Assembly (NCBI GenBank): GCA_045537295.1
Contig: JAZSPG010000116.1
Location: 1 to 16,133, forward strand
Origin: Scatosoma sp045537295
GTDB taxonomy: Bacteria; Bacillota; Clostridia; Christensenellales; Borkfalkiaceae
DNA: 16,133 nt
Direction of reading: 5' to 3'
Shown: piece by piece, positions 1-7,800 of the stretch
Position numbering within the stretch: position 1 is the first letter of the stretch
How the letters are laid out: each line of letters opens with the position of its first letter
Program-made: the position numbers and the translations under genes
Notes under the pieces: generated by a model
The model's input: only the letters and a program-made list of their open reading frames with translations
The model's database searches: none
Told to the model about the DNA's origin: nothing

Positions 1-1356
1 CAATTCGTTTGCTCGTATTGCGGGTATACCACACCCAAATGGCTGGGCAAATGCCCCGACTGCAACAATTTCAATACCCTGCAAGAAGAACTCGTCCGCG
101 AACCGCAACCCGCCTCGCGCTTAGGCGTTTCCCAAATGAAAACGCGCGCCATTCCCTTATCCGAGGTCGGCTATGAAAAATTCGACCGCGTATCCAGCGG
201 AATCCCCGAATTTGACACAGTTTTAGGCGGTGGTATCGTCCGCGGTTCGCTCGTCCTGCTCGGCGGTGACCCAGGCATCGGCAAATCCACCCTGCTCACG
301 CAGGTTTCGGCGCATTTAGCCAAAGATAGAAAGGTACTCTACGCCTCGGCGGAAGAAAGCTGTTCGCAGGTAAAAATGCGTTGTGATAGATTAGGCGTAA
401 ACGCAGAAAATTTATACCTTCTCAACGAAACCTGTTTAGAGGATATCGAGGACGCGCTCGACGGTGTGGAATTCGTCGTTATCGACTCTATCCAAGCGGT
501 ATACACCGAATCGCTTTCTTCGGCGTCAGGTAGCGTAGGACAGGTCCGCGAATGTGCGTCCAAACTTATGCGGATAGCCAAATCGCGCGGGATTGCCTTT
601 TTTATAATCGGACACGTCACCAAAGAAGGCGCGATTGCAGGGCCTAAGGTTTTAGAACACATTATGGACACCGTACTGTATTTCGAGGGTCAGCAAGAAG
701 ACAATTTCAGACTTTTACGCGCCGTGAAAAACCGTTTCGGTTCAGCGCAAGAGGTAGGCGTGTTCGAGATGACGGACAGCGGTATTCACAGCGTAACCGA
801 CTATTCTAATTTATTCTTATCGCAAACGCGCGGAATTTCGGCAGGCTCGGCGGTCACCCCCACCGAAAGCGGAAACAGATGTATGAGCGTAGAAATCCAA
901 ACGCTCGTTTCCAAAACTTCGTTTTCCGCTCCGCGAAGAATGAGCTTAGGCATAGATTATAACAAATTAGTACTGCTTATCGCCGTACTCGAAAAGCGTT
1001 GCGGTATACCTTTTTACAACGCCGACGTCTATCTTAACGCAATGGGCGGTATCAAACTCAACGAACCGTCCACCGACCTCGCCGTCTGTTCCGCACTCGC
1101 CTCGGGCGCAACGGATACGCCTATCGACAAATACACCGCGATTTTCGGCGAAGTGGGCTTAACGGGCGAAATCCGCCCCGTAAACTACGCGGAAAAACGG
1201 GTAAACGAATGTATCAAAGCGGGCTTTAAGCGGGTAATCCTGCCCGCAAAAAACAAAAAAGTCTGCGAAAAATATGCAGACAAAATCGAACTCGTACCCG
1301 TACAGTATATCGGGCAACTGATGAAAATTTTAGGCTTAACCCCCGACAATAAATAA
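1..1356 (+). CDS. radA: DNA repair protein RadA/Sms (5'-partial)
   Basis: RadA is a RecA-like ATPase that helps process recombination intermediates and branch migration in the cytoplasm. The reading frame is open from base 1. Its first 45 codons, upstream of the first ATG at 136, encode the family's N-terminal zinc finger (CSYC then CPDC, with KWLGKCP between), so the real start lies a few codons before the window and 136 is internal. Counting from the ATG at 136, the Walker A motif GDPGIGKST is at residues 44-52, a Walker B-like VVIDS is near 114-118, and the RadA signature KNRFG is at 198-202. The C-terminal part is the Lon-protease-like domain (LNEPSTDLAV region). About 451 residues are visible, close to the usual 450-460. 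It is followed at once by a hairpin terminator and faces a convergent gene. Identification is secure. Confidence 0.97.
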   Translation, partial: QFVCSYCGYTTPKWLGKCPDCNNFNTLQEELVREPQPASRLGVSQMKTRAIPLSEVGYEKFDRVSSGIPEFDTVLGGGIVRGSLVLLGGDPGIGKSTLLTQVSAHLAKDRKVLYASAEESCSQVKMRCDRLGVNAENLYLLNETCLEDIEDALDGVEFVVIDSIQAVYTESLSSASGSVGQVRECASKLMRIAKSRGIAFFIIGHVTKEGAIAGPKVLEHIMDTVLYFEGQQEDNFRLLRAVKNRFGSAQEVGVFEMTDSGIHSVTDYSNLFLSQTRGISAGSAVTPTESGNRCMSVEIQTLVSKTSFSAPRRMSLGIDYNKLVLLIAVLEKRCGIPFYNADVYLNAMGGIKLNEPSTDLAVCSALASGATDTPIDKYTAIFGEVGLTGEIRPVNYAEKRVNECIKAGFKRVILPAKNKKVCEKYADKIELVPVQYIGQLMKILGLTPDNK

Positions 1357-1381
1357 ATTTTAATAAACAAACAAAACACAA

Positions 1382-1411
1382 AACCTCGCCTTACTTTCGT
1401 AAGACGAGGTT
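1382..1411. terminator. Bidirectional terminator between radA and the PH-domain gene
   Basis: A 13-bp stem (1382-1394 with 1399-1411, one G-U type mismatch) has a 4-nt loop. T-rich sequence follows on the + strand, and on the - strand the flank reads TTTTGTGTTTTGTTTG. It separates two convergent genes and can serve both. Confidence 0.85.
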
Positions 1412-1447
1412 GATTTCATTGTGTTCGTGTGAGTTATATTTCTATCC

Positions 1448-1987
1448 TTATTTGCCCATCGCAGCAGCGATTTCAGCAGCTTGTGCCTTTCTCGCTTCTT
1501 CTGCGTGCTTTTCGATAGCGTCGGTTACGCTGTTCTTGAATTCTTGAGCATTACCGATAGCGCCGATTTGCTTCTTTTCGCCACTTACACTGCCGATTTG
1601 TACGGTAGCATACTTGAAGATGTTGCCGAAGAAACCTGCGTTGTAGGAAACGTTGTCAATCTTGTCAACGGGATAGTCAATCGTATCAACCTTCAATACG
1701 CCAACTTTACCGATAACGCGCTTGTTGGTAACAGCAAGGTGCGTCGTCGCGTTGATAAGTGCTCTCTTGATAAGGGGAATGGTGAACAAGAACGCAACAA
1801 CCAATAAAATGTAAGTAAGGGCTTGCTTAGCTTCGCCTTTCATTTCTGCGGTTTTACCCATAAGTACGAATGCGCCAACCCATGCTACGATAGCGAGCAA
1901 AGCGGGAGCAACCAACGTCAACCAGCTAATTTTTGCGCGAACAACAACTTGTTCTTCTTTTCTTAAATTGCTTTCAATGTAATTCAT
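1448..1987 (-). CDS. PH domain-containing membrane protein (YdbT/DUF304-like)
   Basis: This is a 179-residue protein with two membrane segments (about residues 22-43 and 56-74). A bacterial PH (bPH2) domain of the YdbT/DUF304 type follows, recognised by the run HLAVTNKRVIGKVGVLKV, then ID-x-Y-PVDKIDNVSYNAGFFGNIF. The tail is Ala/Glu-rich and helical. Proteins of this family sit in the membrane with the PH fold in the cytoplasm; their ligand and role are mostly unknown. The start is fixed by GGAGGT nine bases upstream of the ATG. It has its own promoter (2042-2071) and ends against the shared terminator with radA, so it is a monocistronic unit. Codon use matches its neighbours. Family assignment is fairly certain; cellular function is not inferable from the sequence. 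Confidence 0.88.
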   Translation of the reverse strand: MNYIESNLRKEEQVVVRAKISWLTLVAPALLAIVAWVGAFVLMGKTAEMKGEAKQALTYILLVVAFLFTIPLIKRALINATTHLAVTNKRVIGKVGVLKVDTIDYPVDKIDNVSYNAGFFGNIFKYATVQIGSVSGEKKQIGAIGNAQEFKNSVTDAIEKHAEEARKAQAAEIAAAMGK

Positions 1988-2041
1988 TTTAATCTTACCT
2001 CCATAAACTTAAAATAGAACTCACACAAAATTCTTATTTCT

Positions 2042-2071
2042 ATTATAAATCACTTCACACACGATTGTCAA
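2042..2071 (-). promoter_or_regulatory. Sigma-A type promoter of the PH-domain gene
   Basis: On the - strand a perfect TTGACA (2066-2071) and a perfect TATAAT (2042-2047) are separated by 18 nt. The ATG is about 55 nt downstream. Confidence 0.88.
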
Positions 2072-2124
2072 GCGAAAAATCGCAACTTGTGAAATAATTT
2101 TTCTCAAAATCATCACCCAAACGA

Positions 2125-2153
2125 CAAAATCCCGAACGTTTTTCGGGATTTTG
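2125..2153. terminator. Terminator downstream of ddh
   Basis: A 12-bp perfect stem (2125-2136 with 2142-2153) has loop CGTTT. The longest T run (8 T) follows on the + strand; on the - strand the tail is TTTTGTCGTTT. It lies between ddh and the promoter of the PH gene, so its useful direction is -, although it would work better on +. Confidence 0.8.
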
Positions 2154-2185
2154 GTTTTTTTTACCGTTTTTTCTAATTTATTATA

Positions 2186-3166
2186 TTATAATAATTTTTC
2201 AATTATGCTATCTCTTTTCTCTTTACAAAGATACACGGGCGGAATATCCAACACCGTCTTGCAACCCGTTACGCCCTCTTGGTTTAAGCGGTACACCGCG
2301 CGTGCGCAAGCAACCAAAACGGAAGCGGTAAATTCGGCGTTCGACTGTAATTTCAAACCATACTCAATTACGTGCTTATGCGCGCCCCTGCCCGTAGCAC
2401 CGCTACGGATAACCACCCCGCCGTGCGGAAGCCCGCTATGTTTTTCGTTCAATTCCTCTTGCGAAATAAAATGCACGGTGGTATTGTATTCGGCGAAATA
2501 GTTGGGCATTGTCTTAATTTCGCGTTCAATCCGCGCCTTATCCGCCCCCTCTTTCACCACGACGAAACACTCTCTCTCGTGCTTTTCCGCCGTCGAAAGC
2601 GTAGGATTTTTCCCTTCGCGCACCGCTTGCACCGCGCTCTCGATAGGAATGGTATACTGCTTCGCGTCCGCAACGCCCTCAATGCGCCTTATCGCGTCCG
2701 AATGACCTTGGCTGACGCCCTTACCCCAAAAGGTGTAATCCTTACCCGCAGGCAACACCGCGCCCCCGTACAAACGCGCAAGCGAAAACATACCCGGGTC
2801 CCAACCCGCCGAAATCAACGCGGTTTTTTTGTTTTCTTTCGTAGCGCCGTCCACCGCGCTTAAATGCTGGGGAATTTTCGCGTGCGTATCAAAGCTGTCC
2901 ACCACGTTAAAATACTTCGCCAACGCAGGCGTTTGGGTCGGTAAATCGGTAGCGCTACCCCCGCAGAGTATCATCACGTCGATTTTTTCCACAAAGCTTT
3001 CCACCTCGCTCGCCGAATACACGGGTATTCCTGTTGCCGTTTTCACGCTATCGGGCGCGCGACGGGTAAAAACGCCCACCGCTTGCATATCTTCGTTTTG
3101 TTCCAGCGCAAATTCCACCCCGCGCCCTAAATTTCCATAGCCGTAAATGCCTATGCGAATACTCAT
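2186..3166 (-). CDS. ddh: meso-diaminopimelate D-dehydrogenase
   Basis: Ddh catalyses reversible NADPH-dependent reductive amination of L-2-amino-6-oxopimelate (tetrahydrodipicolinate) to meso-DAP. This is the one-step branch of lysine and m-DAP-peptidoglycan synthesis (EC 1.4.1.16). The 326-residue length is typical. The N-terminal Rossmann motif is GYGNLGRGVE (about 9-18). Other family landmarks are GSATDLPTQTP, SAGWDPGMFS, the TFWGKGVSQGHSDA block in the substrate domain, TMPNYFAEY, and HSGLPHGG. Recall of the Corynebacterium enzyme shows these same blocks in the same order. The start ATG is preceded by GAGGTAG at good spacing, and the gene has its own extended -10 promoter. No other lysine-pathway gene is in the window, so it is monocistronic here. 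Its presence suggests m-DAP in the wall. Confidence 0.96.
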   Translation of the reverse strand: MSIRIGIYGYGNLGRGVEFALEQNEDMQAVGVFTRRAPDSVKTATGIPVYSASEVESFVEKIDVMILCGGSATDLPTQTPALAKYFNVVDSFDTHAKIPQHLSAVDGATKENKKTALISAGWDPGMFSLARLYGGAVLPAGKDYTFWGKGVSQGHSDAIRRIEGVADAKQYTIPIESAVQAVREGKNPTLSTAEKHERECFVVVKEGADKARIEREIKTMPNYFAEYNTTVHFISQEELNEKHSGLPHGGVVIRSGATGRGAHKHVIEYGLKLQSNAEFTASVLVACARAVYRLNQEGVTGCKTVLDIPPVYLCKEKRDSIIEKLL

Positions 3167-3201
3167 ATTTCTACCTCATAAAATCTCGTTTTATTTTTAC
3201 C

Positions 3202-3230
3202 ATTATAGCATACGCGAAAAAAATTTTCAA
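3202..3230 (-). promoter_or_regulatory. Extended -10 promoter of ddh
   Basis: TTGAAA (3225-3230), a 17-nt spacer and TATAAT (3202-3207), with an extended TGC just before the -10, all on the - strand. The ddh ATG is about 35 nt downstream. Confidence 0.88.
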
Positions 3231-3292
3231 CTTTTCAACGCCTATTTTTTCGGTTAATTTTTTTATATCGGCTATCTAAAAAACGCATAAAT

Positions 3293-3324
3293 AAAAAATC
3301 GGCTTTTGACTAAGCCGATTTTTT
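3293..3324. terminator. Bidirectional terminator downstream of purA
   Basis: A 13-bp perfect stem (3293-3305 with 3312-3324) carries an A6 tract on one side and a T run on the other, so it reads as a terminator on both strands. It lies immediately after the purA stop codon. Confidence 0.9.
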
Positions 3325-3332
3325 TATTTTTC

Positions 3333-4607
3333 TCAATACATTTCCACGTATGCGTCGCGTTCCGCGCCCACCGATACGTATTTAATCTTGCAACCGCAAG
3401 CCTTTTCCAAATACTCGATATACGCAATCGCCTCTTTGGGCAAATCCTCTTTTTTACGGCAAGCGGAAATATCGCAATTCCAGCCCTTCACCTTTTCAAA
3501 TACAGGCTTACAATCGTCCAACACGTCAATGAACGGGAATTCGTGAATAACCTTACCGTTCAATTCGTACGCAACGCAAACCTCAATTTCTTCATACCCC
3601 GACAAAATATCCATTTTCGTCAGTGCAATTTCCTTCGCGCCTTGGCAACGAATCCCGTAACGCGATGCTACCACGTCGAACGGACCTACTCTTCTCGGTC
3701 TACCGGTCGCCGCACCGTATTCCCCGCCTAAATCGCGAAGTTTTTTCGCGTCCTCGCCGAAATATTCCGCGGTGAACGGACCTTCGCCCACGCAAGTCGA
3801 ATACGCTTTCATAATCCCGATGGAATTATCCAGCTGTAACTGCGGAACGCCCGCCCCGATAGGCGCGTACGCCGCAATCGTCGAAGAAGAGGAGGTGTAG
3901 GGGTGAATACCGAAATCGATATCGCGCATAGCGCCGAGTTGCGCCTCGAACATAATGTTCTTGCCCTCCGCGTTCGCTTGGGTAAGATACAAGCCCGTGT
4001 CGCAAATAAACTCTTTCAAAGGCGCGCCGTATTCTTCGAAATACGCGATAATATCTTCCGTTTTCACAGGTTCTGCTTTATACCCGCCCACGACGGTAAG
4101 ATTTTTCCATTCCACAATATCCGCAACGCGCGCGTATAATTTTTCGGTGTTCAAAAGTTCACCCATTCTAAACGCTTTCTTATAATACTTATCCGCATAC
4201 ACGGGCGCGATACCGCGACGGGTCGAACCGAATTTCTTATCCGAAAGTCTGTCCTCTTCCAAGCAGTCCTGCAACACGTTATACGGCATAGTGATAACGG
4301 CACGGTCGGAAATCTTCAAATTTTCGGGGGTAATTTTAATCCCCGCCTCGCGCAATCTTGCCATTTCCCCGCAAAGATGCTTAATATCGATAACCATACC
4401 CGGTCCCATAACGTTGACGACTTCCTCGCGCAAAATCCCCGAGGGCAAGAGGTTCAAAATAAACTTACCCCTCTCGTTGATAACGGTGTGTCCCGCGTTG
4501 TTCCCGCCTTGATAGCGACAAACCACCTCAAAGCTTTGCGAAAGCAAATCGACCATTCTGCCCTTGCCTTCGTCGCCCCAGTTGATACCGCAAATAGATG
4601 TAAGCAT
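3333..4607 (-). CDS. purA: Adenylosuccinate synthetase
   Basis: PurA joins IMP and aspartate using GTP to give adenylosuccinate, the first committed step from IMP to AMP (EC 6.3.4.4), in the cytoplasm. The protein is 424 residues, normal for the family. Motifs seen in order are the GTP/IMP loop WGDEGKGRMVD (10-20), with the catalytic Asp in the GDEGKG loop; NNAGHTV with the general-acid His at 40; GSTRRGIAPVYADK (IMP site); and the guanine/aspartate-site block TGRPRRVGPFD followed by LTKMDIL. The variant ICGINWGDEGKGRMVD start is the form seen in Clostridia. AAAGGAG sits 9 nt upstream of the ATG, fixing the start. It is monocistronic, with a perfect sigma-A promoter and a leader of about 107 nt that contains a terminator-like hairpin (separate entry), so control by attenuation is possible. 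Confidence 0.97.
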   Translation of the reverse strand: MLTSICGINWGDEGKGRMVDLLSQSFEVVCRYQGGNNAGHTVINERGKFILNLLPSGILREEVVNVMGPGMVIDIKHLCGEMARLREAGIKITPENLKISDRAVITMPYNVLQDCLEEDRLSDKKFGSTRRGIAPVYADKYYKKAFRMGELLNTEKLYARVADIVEWKNLTVVGGYKAEPVKTEDIIAYFEEYGAPLKEFICDTGLYLTQANAEGKNIMFEAQLGAMRDIDFGIHPYTSSSSTIAAYAPIGAGVPQLQLDNSIGIMKAYSTCVGEGPFTAEYFGEDAKKLRDLGGEYGAATGRPRRVGPFDVVASRYGIRCQGAKEIALTKMDILSGYEEIEVCVAYELNGKVIHEFPFIDVLDDCKPVFEKVKGWNCDISACRKKEDLPKEAIAYIEYLEKACGCKIKYVSVGAERDAYVEMY

Positions 4608-4658
4608 TGAATATTTCTCCTTTGGTTTTTTCCAAATTTTTATCGTAGAAAAACCGCG

Positions 4659-4717
4659 AAAAAAGCAAGCGTTTTCCCGTTTCCGCTTAAAAACGCTCTC
4701 TTTTCCGTTTTCGCTAT
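4659..4717 (-). promoter_or_regulatory. purA leader with terminator-like hairpin (possible attenuator)
   Basis: Between the purA promoter and its ribosome binding site, the - strand RNA can form an 8-bp perfect stem (AGCGTTTT at 4697-4690 with AAAACGCT at 4675-4668, 14-nt loop). TGC and six T (4664-4659) follow, which is the layout of an intrinsic terminator. An alternative pairing exists: GCGAAAA at the very 5' end of the transcript is perfectly complementary to TTTTCGC, which contains the end of the T tract. A smaller hairpin TTTGG-A6-CCAAA abuts the AAAGGAG ribosome binding site. No purine-riboswitch aptamer consensus was recognised, so the regulator, if any, is unknown. Confidence 0.45.
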
Positions 4718-4720
4718 TAC

Positions 4721-4749
4721 ATTATAAACGATTTTATAACGCTTGTCAA
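4721..4749 (-). promoter_or_regulatory. Sigma-A type promoter of purA
   Basis: Perfect TTGACA (4744-4749), a 17-nt spacer and perfect TATAAT (4721-4726) on the - strand. The predicted transcription start, about 4714, leaves a leader of about 107 nt. Confidence 0.92.
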
Positions 4750-4848
4750 GCCGAAAAAACCACCCTTTCGATTTTTTATAAAATTTCCCTATTTTTCTCG
4801 AAAAACAAAAATTTCACCTGATTTTTATAAAAATTTTCCGTTCCGCTA

Positions 4849-4877
4849 TTGACAAACCCTAAAAAAAGTCGTATTAT
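4849..4877 (+). promoter_or_regulatory. Sigma-A type promoter of the NUDIX gene
   Basis: TTGACA (4849-4854), 17 nt, then TATTAT (4872-4877); an overlapping TATAAT at 4875-4880 would give a 20-nt spacer. The ribosome binding site AAGGAGGT (4888-4895) starts only a few bases past the expected transcription start, so the leader is very short. It is divergent from the purA promoter, about 100 bp away. Confidence 0.85.
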
Positions 4878-4901
4878 AATATAGAATAAGGAGGTAGTAG
4901 T

Positions 4902-5396
4902 ATGTATTGTAAAGAATGTGGAGAAAAACTCGCCTTACGTTTTTGCGAAAACGAAGGCTTAATCCCCTATTGCGGAAAATGCGAAGCATATATGTTCCCG
5001 CAATTTTCCATCGCGGTATCGATGGTAGTCACCAACCGTGCGCAAGACAAAATTTTGCTCGCCAAACACGTCGAGGACGAAGATTTTATCCTGTTCGCAG
5101 GCTATATTAAAAAAGGCGAGAACGCCGAAAAGACCATACCCCGCGAAATCAAGGAAGAACTCGGTTTAGACGTCGTCAAAGCCAAATATATGTCCTCGCG
5201 CTACCATACGCGCAAGGAAGTTTTAATGCTCAACTTTATCGTCGTCGTCGAGGACAAACCGATAAAGCTGAAATTAGACGAAGTCGCCGAGGCGCGCTGG
5301 TGTACGCCCGACGAGGCGTTATCGCTTATCCGCAAAGGCACGACGGCGGAATTTTTCTTAAACAACGCCGTCCGCGAATTAAAGAAAAAGCTCTAA
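4902..5396 (+). CDS. Zinc-ribbon NUDIX hydrolase (NudC-like NAD+ diphosphatase family)
   Basis: NUDIX enzymes cleave nucleoside diphosphate linked compounds. Those with this N-terminal zinc ribbon resemble NudC-type NADH/NAD+ pyrophosphatases. The 164-residue protein begins with CKEC (Cys3, Cys6) and CGKC (Cys24, Cys27), a four-Cys zinc ribbon. A perfect NUDIX box follows (G67-x5-E73-x7-R81-E82-I83-K84-E85-E86-L87-G88-L89), holding the Glu residues that bind the catalytic metal. The protein is much shorter than full-length NudC (about 250 residues) because the extra N-terminal domain is missing, so the substrate could be NAD(H), ADP-ribose or another nucleotide. AAGGAGGT 6 nt before the ATG fixes the start. 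It is monocistronic, with its own promoter and terminator. The family is secure; the substrate is inferred. Confidence 0.9.
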   Translation: MYCKECGEKLALRFCENEGLIPYCGKCEAYMFPQFSIAVSMVVTNRAQDKILLAKHVEDEDFILFAGYIKKGENAEKTIPREIKEELGLDVVKAKYMSSRYHTRKEVLMLNFIVVVEDKPIKLKLDEVAEARWCTPDEALSLIRKGTTAEFFLNNAVRELKKKL

Positions 5397-5407
5397 CCAA
5401 GCAAACC

Positions 5408-5438
5408 AAACCGCCGAACGCAATTTCGGCGGTTTTTT
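5408..5438 (+). terminator. Terminator of the NUDIX gene
   Basis: An 11-bp perfect stem with GC-rich core (5408-5418 with 5425-5435) and a 6-nt loop runs into six T starting at 5433. It begins 12 nt after the stop codon. Confidence 0.92.
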
Positions 5439-5489
5439 CTTTCACGGAAAAATATTTATCCTTTCGCAAAATTTTTACGCCGTAAGGAT

Positions 5490-5518
5490 TTGACATTTTT
5501 TCGCGGGTTTGATACAAT
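5490..5518 (+). promoter_or_regulatory. Sigma-A type promoter of the DUF1846 gene
   Basis: TTGACA (5490-5495), a 17-nt spacer and TACAAT (5513-5518). The ATG of the next gene is 31 nt downstream of the -10, with GAAGAGG as ribosome binding site. Confidence 0.85.
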
Positions 5519-5548
5519 ACTGTTATAAAACTTCGAAGAGGCGTACTT

Positions 5549-7030
5549 ATGATAAAAATAGGCTTTGACAATAAAAAATATCTGTCTATGCAATCTGAAA
5601 AAATCGCGGAGCGCATAAACGCGTTCGGGGACAAGCTGTATCTCGAATTTGGCGGAAAGCTCTTTGACGATTACCACGCCTCGCGTGTTTTGCCCGGATT
5701 TGAACCGGACAGCAAAATCAAAATGCTGTTAAAATTAAAAGATATCGCCGAAATTCTCGTCGTAATCAGCGCAAACGATATTATCAAAAACAAATACCGT
5801 AGCGACTTGGGCATCACTTACGACGCGGACGTAATCCGCTTACTTGATATTTTCAAAAGCAAGGGCTTGTTCGTCGGTAGCGTGGTAATGACGATGTATT
5901 CCCCGCAACCGAGCGTAGACGGTTTTATCAAACGGTTAAACAATTTAGGGGTAAAGGTGTATAAACACTACGCCATCGACGGCTACCCTTCCGACGTACA
6001 GAAAATCGTCAGCGAGGAAGGTTACGGCAAAAACGAATACGTACCCACTACCCGTCGCTTAGTCGTCGTCACGGCGCCAGGTCCAGGTAGCGGAAAAATG
6101 GCGACCTGTCTTTCCCAGCTCTACCACGAAAACTTACACGGCGTAAAAGCGGGATACGCGAAATACGAAACCTTCCCCGTTTGGAACTTACCGCTTTCCC
6201 ACCCCGTCAACTTAGCGTACGAGGCGGCGACGGCGGACTTAAACGACGTAAATATGATAGACCCCTATCACTTAGAGGCGTATCAAAGTTTAGCGGTAAA
6301 TTACAACCGCGACGTCGAAATTTTCCCCGTGGTATCGGCTATGCTTCAAAAAATCTTGGGCTATTCCCCCTATAAATCCCCTACGGATATGGGCGTGAAT
6401 ATGGCGGGCAACTGTATCGTAGACGACGAGGCATGCAAAAAAGCGTCCAACGACGAAATTATCCGCAGATACTATTCGGCGCTTTGCGACGCAAGAAAGG
6501 GCAGATTAGGCAAGGACGTCGTAGCGAAAATCGAACTTCTAATGAGCAAATCGAGCGTGAGCGTCGCGGATAGAAAATGCGTCGCCTCCGCACTTGAAAA
6601 AGCCGAACGCACGGGCAATCCCGCGGTTGCCATCGAACTCAACGACGGGCGTATCGTCACGGGCAAAACGGGTAACCTGCTCGGCGCAAGCACCGCGTGT
6701 CTTTTGAACGCGTTAAAGGTTTTGGGCGGTATTGACGACAAAATCGAGCTTATTTCCCCCACCGTTATCGAGCCTATTCAACGCTTAAAAGTCAACCATA
6801 TGGGTTCGGCAAATCCAAGACTGCATACGGACGAAATTCTAATGGCGCTCGCCATTTGCGCGGTAAACGACCCGATGGCAAAACGCGCGTTAGACCAGCT
6901 TGACAAACTCAAAAACTGTGAAATTCACTCTACGGTCATTCTCTCGCACGTAGACGAAAAGACCTTCAAAGCCTTAGGTCTGCACGTCACCTGCGAACCA
7001 CAACGGCAAACGACGGTTTGCCAAGACTAA
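5549..7030 (+). CDS. DUF1846 (UPF0371) family protein
   Basis: This 493-residue cytoplasmic protein matches the DUF1846 family, typically about 490-500 residues and common in Firmicutes and Actinobacteria. Recognisable blocks are IGFDNKKYLSMQSEKI at the N-terminus, LEFGGKLFDDYHASRVLPG (about 32-50), DLGITYD, TTRRLVVVTAPGPGSGKMA with a P-loop-like GPGSGK, a region rich in conserved His/Asp (FPVWNLPLSHPVNLAYEAAT and IDPYHLEAY), PTDMGVNMAG, and NHMGSANPRLHTDE. Biochemical function is not established. The P-loop-like motif and conserved polar residues suggest a nucleotide-using enzyme, but this is inference. It is monocistronic, with a clear promoter and terminator, and has no neighbour that would point to a pathway. 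Confidence 0.92.
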   Translation: MIKIGFDNKKYLSMQSEKIAERINAFGDKLYLEFGGKLFDDYHASRVLPGFEPDSKIKMLLKLKDIAEILVVISANDIIKNKYRSDLGITYDADVIRLLDIFKSKGLFVGSVVMTMYSPQPSVDGFIKRLNNLGVKVYKHYAIDGYPSDVQKIVSEEGYGKNEYVPTTRRLVVVTAPGPGSGKMATCLSQLYHENLHGVKAGYAKYETFPVWNLPLSHPVNLAYEAATADLNDVNMIDPYHLEAYQSLAVNYNRDVEIFPVVSAMLQKILGYSPYKSPTDMGVNMAGNCIVDDEACKKASNDEIIRRYYSALCDARKGRLGKDVVAKIELLMSKSSVSVADRKCVASALEKAERTGNPAVAIELNDGRIVTGKTGNLLGASTACLLNALKVLGGIDDKIELISPTVIEPIQRLKVNHMGSANPRLHTDEILMALAICAVNDPMAKRALDQLDKLKNCEIHSTVILSHVDEKTFKALGLHVTCEPQRQTTVCQD

Positions 7031-7047
7031 ATAGTAAACGAACCTCA

Positions 7048-7086
7048 AAAACGGTTACGGACTTTTCCCGTAACCGTTTTCTTTTT
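7048..7086 (+). terminator. Terminator of the DUF1846 gene
   Basis: A 13-bp perfect stem (7048-7060 with 7068-7080), a 7-nt loop, then TTTTCTTTTT. It starts 17 nt after the stop codon. Confidence 0.93.
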
Positions 7087-7171
7087 CCATACCCGCCCTC
7101 TACGGACATATTTTTTCGCACGGAAGAATATACTGTTTCGTAACCTATTTTCTTCGGAGCAAATTAAAATT

Positions 7172-7705
7172 ATGAAAAAGGATTTATTTCTCTTCCAACT
7201 CACCGCGCTCACCTTCACCGCCGTCCTCGGCACGCTCTTGCATTTTGTTTACGAATGGACGCGCTGTCCCGTGTTCGCACCCGTTTCCGCCGTCAACGAA
7301 TCCACCTTCGAGCATATGAAAATCCTCTTTTTTCCAATGCTCTTTTTCACGCTTATCCAAAGCAAGTTTTTTTCAGAAACCTACCCTAATTTTTGGCAAA
7401 TCAAACTTATCGGTATTTTAGTCGGCGTAACGCTTATCCCCGTCCTCTTTTACACCCTCAACGGCGCGTTCGGCACAACGCCCGACTGGGTAAATATCGC
7501 TATTTTCTTTCTATCCGCAGGGCTTGCGTACTTCGTCGAATTTTTGCTCTTCAAAAACCCCGACCTCCAACCCGCCTCGCCTATTTTACCTATCGTAATC
7601 CTCAGCCTTCTCACCGTATTCTTTATCGTATGCACCTTCTTCCCGTCGAAGATCCCGCTCTTCCAAGACCCGCTCACCGCTCTTTACGGTCTTAACGCCA
7701 AATAA
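7172..7705 (+). CDS. DUF6512 family integral membrane protein
   Basis: A 177-residue, very hydrophobic protein with about five membrane segments (roughly 7-27, 49-65, 74-94, 104-127 and 135-158). The stretch PVFAPVSAVNESTFEHMK between the first two is the conserved loop of DUF6512 proteins (usual form SPVNES-x-WEHLK). Function is unknown; the protein should be in the cytoplasmic membrane. The start ATG is preceded by GGAG at 7156-7159, a rather long 12-nt gap, and no better start is available. A TATACT at 7129-7134 may be its -10, but no convincing -35 is seen. It is followed by a hairpin and a long TTTTA-rich tract shared with the convergent MBL gene. The family call rests on the loop motif and topology. 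Confidence 0.8.
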   Translation: MKKDLFLFQLTALTFTAVLGTLLHFVYEWTRCPVFAPVSAVNESTFEHMKILFFPMLFFTLIQSKFFSETYPNFWQIKLIGILVGVTLIPVLFYTLNGAFGTTPDWVNIAIFFLSAGLAYFVEFLLFKNPDLQPASPILPIVILSLLTVFFIVCTFFPSKIPLFQDPLTALYGLNAK

Positions 7706-7725
7706 AACCAAACGCAGAAACAAAG

Positions 7726-7764
7726 AAACCGCCCTTACGGAAACGAAATCCAAAAGCGCGGTTT
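7726..7764. terminator. Probable bidirectional terminator (large loop)
   Basis: AAACCGC (7726-7732) pairs with GCGGTTT (7758-7764) around a 25-nt loop and is followed on the + strand by a long TTTTATTTTT tract. On the - strand it is followed by TCTTTGTTTC. It lies between the convergent DUF6512 and MBL genes. The stem is short, so confidence is moderate. Confidence 0.6.
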
Positions 7765-7800
7765 TATTTTTATTTTTATTTTATTTTTATTTTTTATTTA
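7761..7800. repeat. Low-complexity TTTTA/TTTTTA tract
   Basis: About 40 bases of almost pure T with regularly spaced A (units of 5-7 nt). It overlaps the last codons and stop of the minus-strand MBL gene. It acts as the U-tract for the + strand terminator and may be prone to length variation. Confidence 0.7.

Noticed and set aside
2372..2863. Plus-strand 163-codon open frame opposite ddh.
   Set aside because: It is a shadow of ddh with Arg-rich nonsense composition; ddh is unequivocal on the other strand.
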